The position numbers and the translations under genes were made by a program. Source: Blastobasis lacticolella (Eukaryota; Arthropoda; Insecta; Lepidoptera; Blastobasidae). From it: a stretch of 64,000 nucleotides of DNA. Location: the NCBI GenBank assembly GCA_905147135.1, contig LR990054.1, positions 16,715,001 through 16,779,000 of the forward strand, written 5' to 3'. Position 1 is the stretch's first letter, and every line of letters begins with the position of its first letter. Below are positions 61,414-64,000 of this stretch, in pieces. Below the pieces are notes generated by a model. That model saw only the letters and a program-made list of their open reading frames with translations. It had not been told where the DNA came from and searched no databases.

Positions 61414-61670
61414 ATGGTAAGTAAGTAAGTAAGTAAAGATTCTTTATTGCACACATATTACAAGACAATATACAAGAATCAGCATAATATACATGCGCGC
61501 AAAGGCGGCCTTATCGCTTTAAGCGATCTCTCCCAGATAACCTTTGGGAAGAGGTAATGTTTCACATGAACTGGTAAGTAATGCAAGAGTAAATAGTAGC
61601 GAAAAATAAGAATTTACAAATTTGGTGCTATTCTACTCTATTGCAGCAGTACCGCAGTACCTACAGCTTT

Positions 61671-62090
61671 CCCTGAAATTGTACCTAAGTCTGCTAAGAT
61701 CAGATAAATCATCGTCATCATATCAGCGTATATATATCGATTAATTAATATTTGACATATAGTTTTCGAACATTGTATTTGACATTTCATATTATGATTT
61801 AATTTTATATTTGACATGTTTGAAGCATTTTGTATTTATCTTATAATTATTTAATTTAACATTTGACTTAATTATTATTTGATATTATAATACTAATATA
61901 ATTCTTGACGATTTCGAATCATGATAATTTGATACTATTGAATTAATTGTTTCTTAACATTGACATCAACTATTAGTACTTAATTCTATTCATGAAACTA
62001 TTTTAAATGACGATGTATGATTATTACTACGAATAAATAAATATGAATAATGAATATGAATAATAGGTGTAGCATTCGCTCCCTTTAGAT
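61671..62090. other. Very AT-rich DNA with recurring 'atttgaca'
   Basis: 'tatttgacat' or close variants occur about four times between 61748 and 61868, and related 'tttgatat' motifs continue to 61935. It may be an old tandem array. No gene. Confidence 0.5.
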
Positions 62091-62094
62091 TGCA

Positions 62095-62172
62095 GACGTC
62101 CTGGACGACGGTGGCCGCTTTCCATCAGGTGGACCATCGGTCCGTGTGCCTCCCTACTAAAAAAAACACGTA
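62095..62172 (+). mobile_element. LINE 3' tail (L-A type)
   Basis: 'ggccgctttccatcaggtgg' + 'accatcggtccgtgtgcctc' + A run is the end of an L-A-like LINE. Confidence 0.55.
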
Positions 62173-62840
62173 GAAAACAGTCATATTTCATTTGTAAATA
62201 CAACTAGACGACTAGGAAGTAGGTAGTCGAGTAGACACCACCCCGCAAGGAGGGTTAAAAATGGTATTCCGCCGACTACAAAATGAGCTTCGCAGTCCAT
62301 TGCATGTTAAAATGAAGTACCAATATAAATTCTGAGCTACTTAGGTACCTATTAGTTGTAATTTACTGCTTTAGTTTAGACGATAGCTAATGCAAGCAGT
62401 CGGTCCTTATAATAGAATGTGATAACTATCGCCAATAAAAACTGTTTTTTATATATATAGTATATTGCTGCATGTTTTAACCTGGAGACCTTCAAGGTTA
62501 GGTTAAGTTAGTGTACGGTGTATAGTCAGGCATTTTCGATTTTCGGCTGCACAGTCGCTTACCAGGTGAGATGGTGGTGAAATGTCCAGTTACACATAAA
62601 CATTTGCACAAAAAAAAATCGGACACTTGTGCAATAGTCATACAATCGAGACAATTAAGAGACCTTGGATCTCTTCCTGAGAGGTACAATCCTCAAGTCC
62701 GCAAATTTACTAAGGTTCGATTGAATTTTGTAATTCAATTGTGATTGAATTGAAATTTTTAGTTACATCTAGAGTCCTACCGCTATACAAATATAATCTT
62801 CTTTATAGCTAGGCGTCTGTTGAAACAACCTCACAAATCT
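62173..62840. other. No gene; short L-B scrap
   Basis: 'gcttaccaggtgagatggtg' + 'gtgaaatgtcc' (62556-62586) is a plus-strand L-B end. The rest is unique AT-rich DNA. Confidence 0.4.
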
Positions 62841-62844
62841 GGCG

Positions 62845-62935
62845 GCAGCTGGATTCAAACCCGGTAGGTACATCTCGTTTACGAGTCGGATACCATAACC
62901 TCAATATACCACGCTAGCCTGAGATATATATCTAC
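62845..62935 (-). mobile_element. S1-type tRNA-like head, isolated
   Basis: Minus strand 'ggtatccgactcgtaaacga' and 'accgggtttgaatccagctg' (B box) are S1-head-like. The A-box part is altered and no body follows. Confidence 0.6.
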
Positions 62936-64000
62936 AGATTGCCGAATATCTAAGTCCTTGTCGGATTCTTTCCAAGATATGCGCCACACAATTTTATTAT
63001 TCTTTATTGTAATAGATATCTTTGGCTTTTTCCTAAGCTGCGTATTTCGAATACTAGTTGCACAGAGAACAGTTTATTTATAATAATAATGGTAAATCTA
63101 AGTATTTAAAATTTTATTAGAACATATATATTAAAAAGGACAACACAAACAAATTAAAAACTAAATAAATTAACTTAATTATCTAACTAAAATTTAAATA
63201 AACCTACAACCCTAATCTAAAAATCTATATGTACAAATATCCCCTAAATTATTTAGACAAAATTTGTACATTACTTACTTAAATACACTTGTAGTAGGTA
63301 TGTAGAATTGACATTTGTACAAATTAATCGTTGAACCCTGATATCCAAACTAAGCAAAAGCTTGTATCTGGAGATCAGTGTTCGACCGTAAAGCCAAGAA
63401 TGTATTTTATGGTTACAACCACATTGAGCGTTACCTGTACACGAATTACAAATTGTTAAAAAGACAAGCCTAATACTTTCATAGTATTTAGGTACTCTGT
63501 AAAAGTAGGTACAGCTATGCCAATCGCTTGTGCTTTACTTAAGTAAAAATGTGAATTCTGTCGTACCAAACCATCACACCGAAAAAGAAAAAAAAATTAA
63601 TAAAGCGTCCTTACCGTGGACATTCAGCCGTTCGAATCATCTCCACAAATGGTGTGAAATCGAACCAATGTTATCGCAAATTGCGCTCTTTTTGCCGAAT
63701 CCACCCTTTCGGCGAAGCGGCACTTTTTGCCGACATCCGGCAAAGCGCGTCGGTTCGCCGACGGCATGTCGGTGTTGCTCGCTGGCGACTGCGACATACT
63801 TTACGAGCTTTGAAAGTGAGACATTTGAATCGGTTTTTTGGGCGCTCAACAATTTCACGACTCGTCGATATGAGACCACGCAAGAATTTGAGCTGAGTTC
63901 GAGGTTTTCTTTGTTGTAAACAAAGATTTCACCATTTCAGCAGACCTGGTAAATTCCACCCGGGTCGCTCGTCTTGATCCAAACGGTTTTCAATTTTGAT
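62936..64000. other. No gene assigned; CpG-rich terminal block
   Basis: The part 63050-63260 is A-rich. The part 63600-63930 is CpG-rich, repeat-free and open in four frames at once (70-129 codons), which argues against any one frame being real. 'ttgccga', 'ttcggcga' and 'gccgac' motifs recur. A regulatory element or an exon edge continuing past the window are both possible. Confidence 0.4.

Larger units (their letters stand above)
60357..61670. repeat. Large direct duplication, copy B (1314 bp)
   Basis: Same content as 57656-58882, with small differences, an extra ~60 bp segment near 60540-60605, a longer CT run and a '(gtaa)n' run at 61416-61436. Neither copy shows a target duplication at its outer ends. 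Confidence 0.95.

Noticed and set aside
61182..61454. 90-codon ORF shared with 58278-58616
   Set aside because: The shared peptide is Rep260 sequence within the duplicated block, not a conserved gene.
63530..63919. 129-codon ORF near the window end
   Set aside because: Three more frames overlap it at similar length on both strands; no domain or conserved motif is visible.
1..64000. CRISPR arrays, operons, prokaryotic promoters or terminators
   Set aside because: No regularly spaced direct repeats with unique spacers are present, and the repeat content is that of an insect nuclear genome.

Overview
The window looks like nuclear DNA from a moth or butterfly, probably a noctuid-type moth. The evidence is its AT-rich background and a dense set of short interspersed repeats whose ends I recognise as lepidopteran: SINEs with tRNA-like heads, LINE 3' ends with (ATG)n or A-rich tails, Helitron-like ends beginning TC and ending CTAG, and many terminal-inverted-repeat (MITE) elements. 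These assignments come from reading the sequence and from memory; no database was searched. I find no convincing host protein-coding gene, no tRNA or rRNA gene and no CRISPR array. The window is best read as intergenic or long-intron DNA. The only coding remnants I can defend are broken C-terminal ends of LINE reverse transcriptases (near 2.2, 5.5, 6.7, 10.4, 32.9, 41.4 and 55.5 kb) and a very short Ty3/gypsy-like motif near 35.3 kb.

Family names used below are local labels. S1 is a tRNA-like SINE whose tail ends near 'attaacgccaagatgatt'. S2 is a SINE with a tRNA-Gly(GCC)-like head and a tail containing 'gggctagatggcgctgtg'. S5 is a 5S-rRNA-like segment. Rep260 is a ~260 bp retroposon starting 'ggccgtgtggtgtccgg' and ending in (atg)n. 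L-A to L-D are LINE 3' ends. M1 to M5 are inverted-repeat elements: M1 'tagccgtattc', M2 'cttgcaccaaattc', M3 'gtctagccatc', M4 'gttgctaacaatttt', M5 'acccgtattca'. Hel means Helitron-like.

Layout. 0-3 kb: S1, Rep260, and a minus-strand LINE inserted in an L-A tail. 3-6 kb: Hel, M1, an inverted repeat and a LINE end. 6-11 kb: S1 joined to an L-B LINE end (a second copy lies inverted at 10.3-10.7 kb), S2, M2, Rep260 and a 263 bp MITE. 11-18 kb: mostly unique AT-rich DNA, with a small signal-anchor-like ORF at 13.7 kb and an inverted relative at 14.6 kb. 18-24 kb: S1 copies, several MITEs, and an M3 copy inserted in S1. 24-29 kb: two 5S-like segments, M2, and GC-richer repeat-poor blocks. 29-38 kb: MITEs, S1, Rep260 with an unusually long flanking duplication, M3, and simple repeats. 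38-46 kb: a complete Hel element carrying a LINE insertion, S2 tails, and a possible cysteine-rich ORF. 46-54 kb: M1, M3, M4 and M5 elements, many of them nested; an S2 with a doubled promoter end; and a perfect 35 bp hairpin. 54-64 kb: LINE remnants and a 1.2-1.3 kb direct duplication (57.7 and 60.4 kb) that carries a Hel element and a Rep260 copy.

No set of genes acts together here. What can be read is the order of transposition: S1 copies host M3, M1 and M4; M3 hosts S2; Hel elements host S1 and LINEs; L-A hosts a LINE. The less clear signals are the perfect hairpin at 53.2 kb, the open frame kept in both M1 copies, the 5S-like/S2 chimera, and the repeat-poor CpG-rich blocks that may be regulatory DNA.
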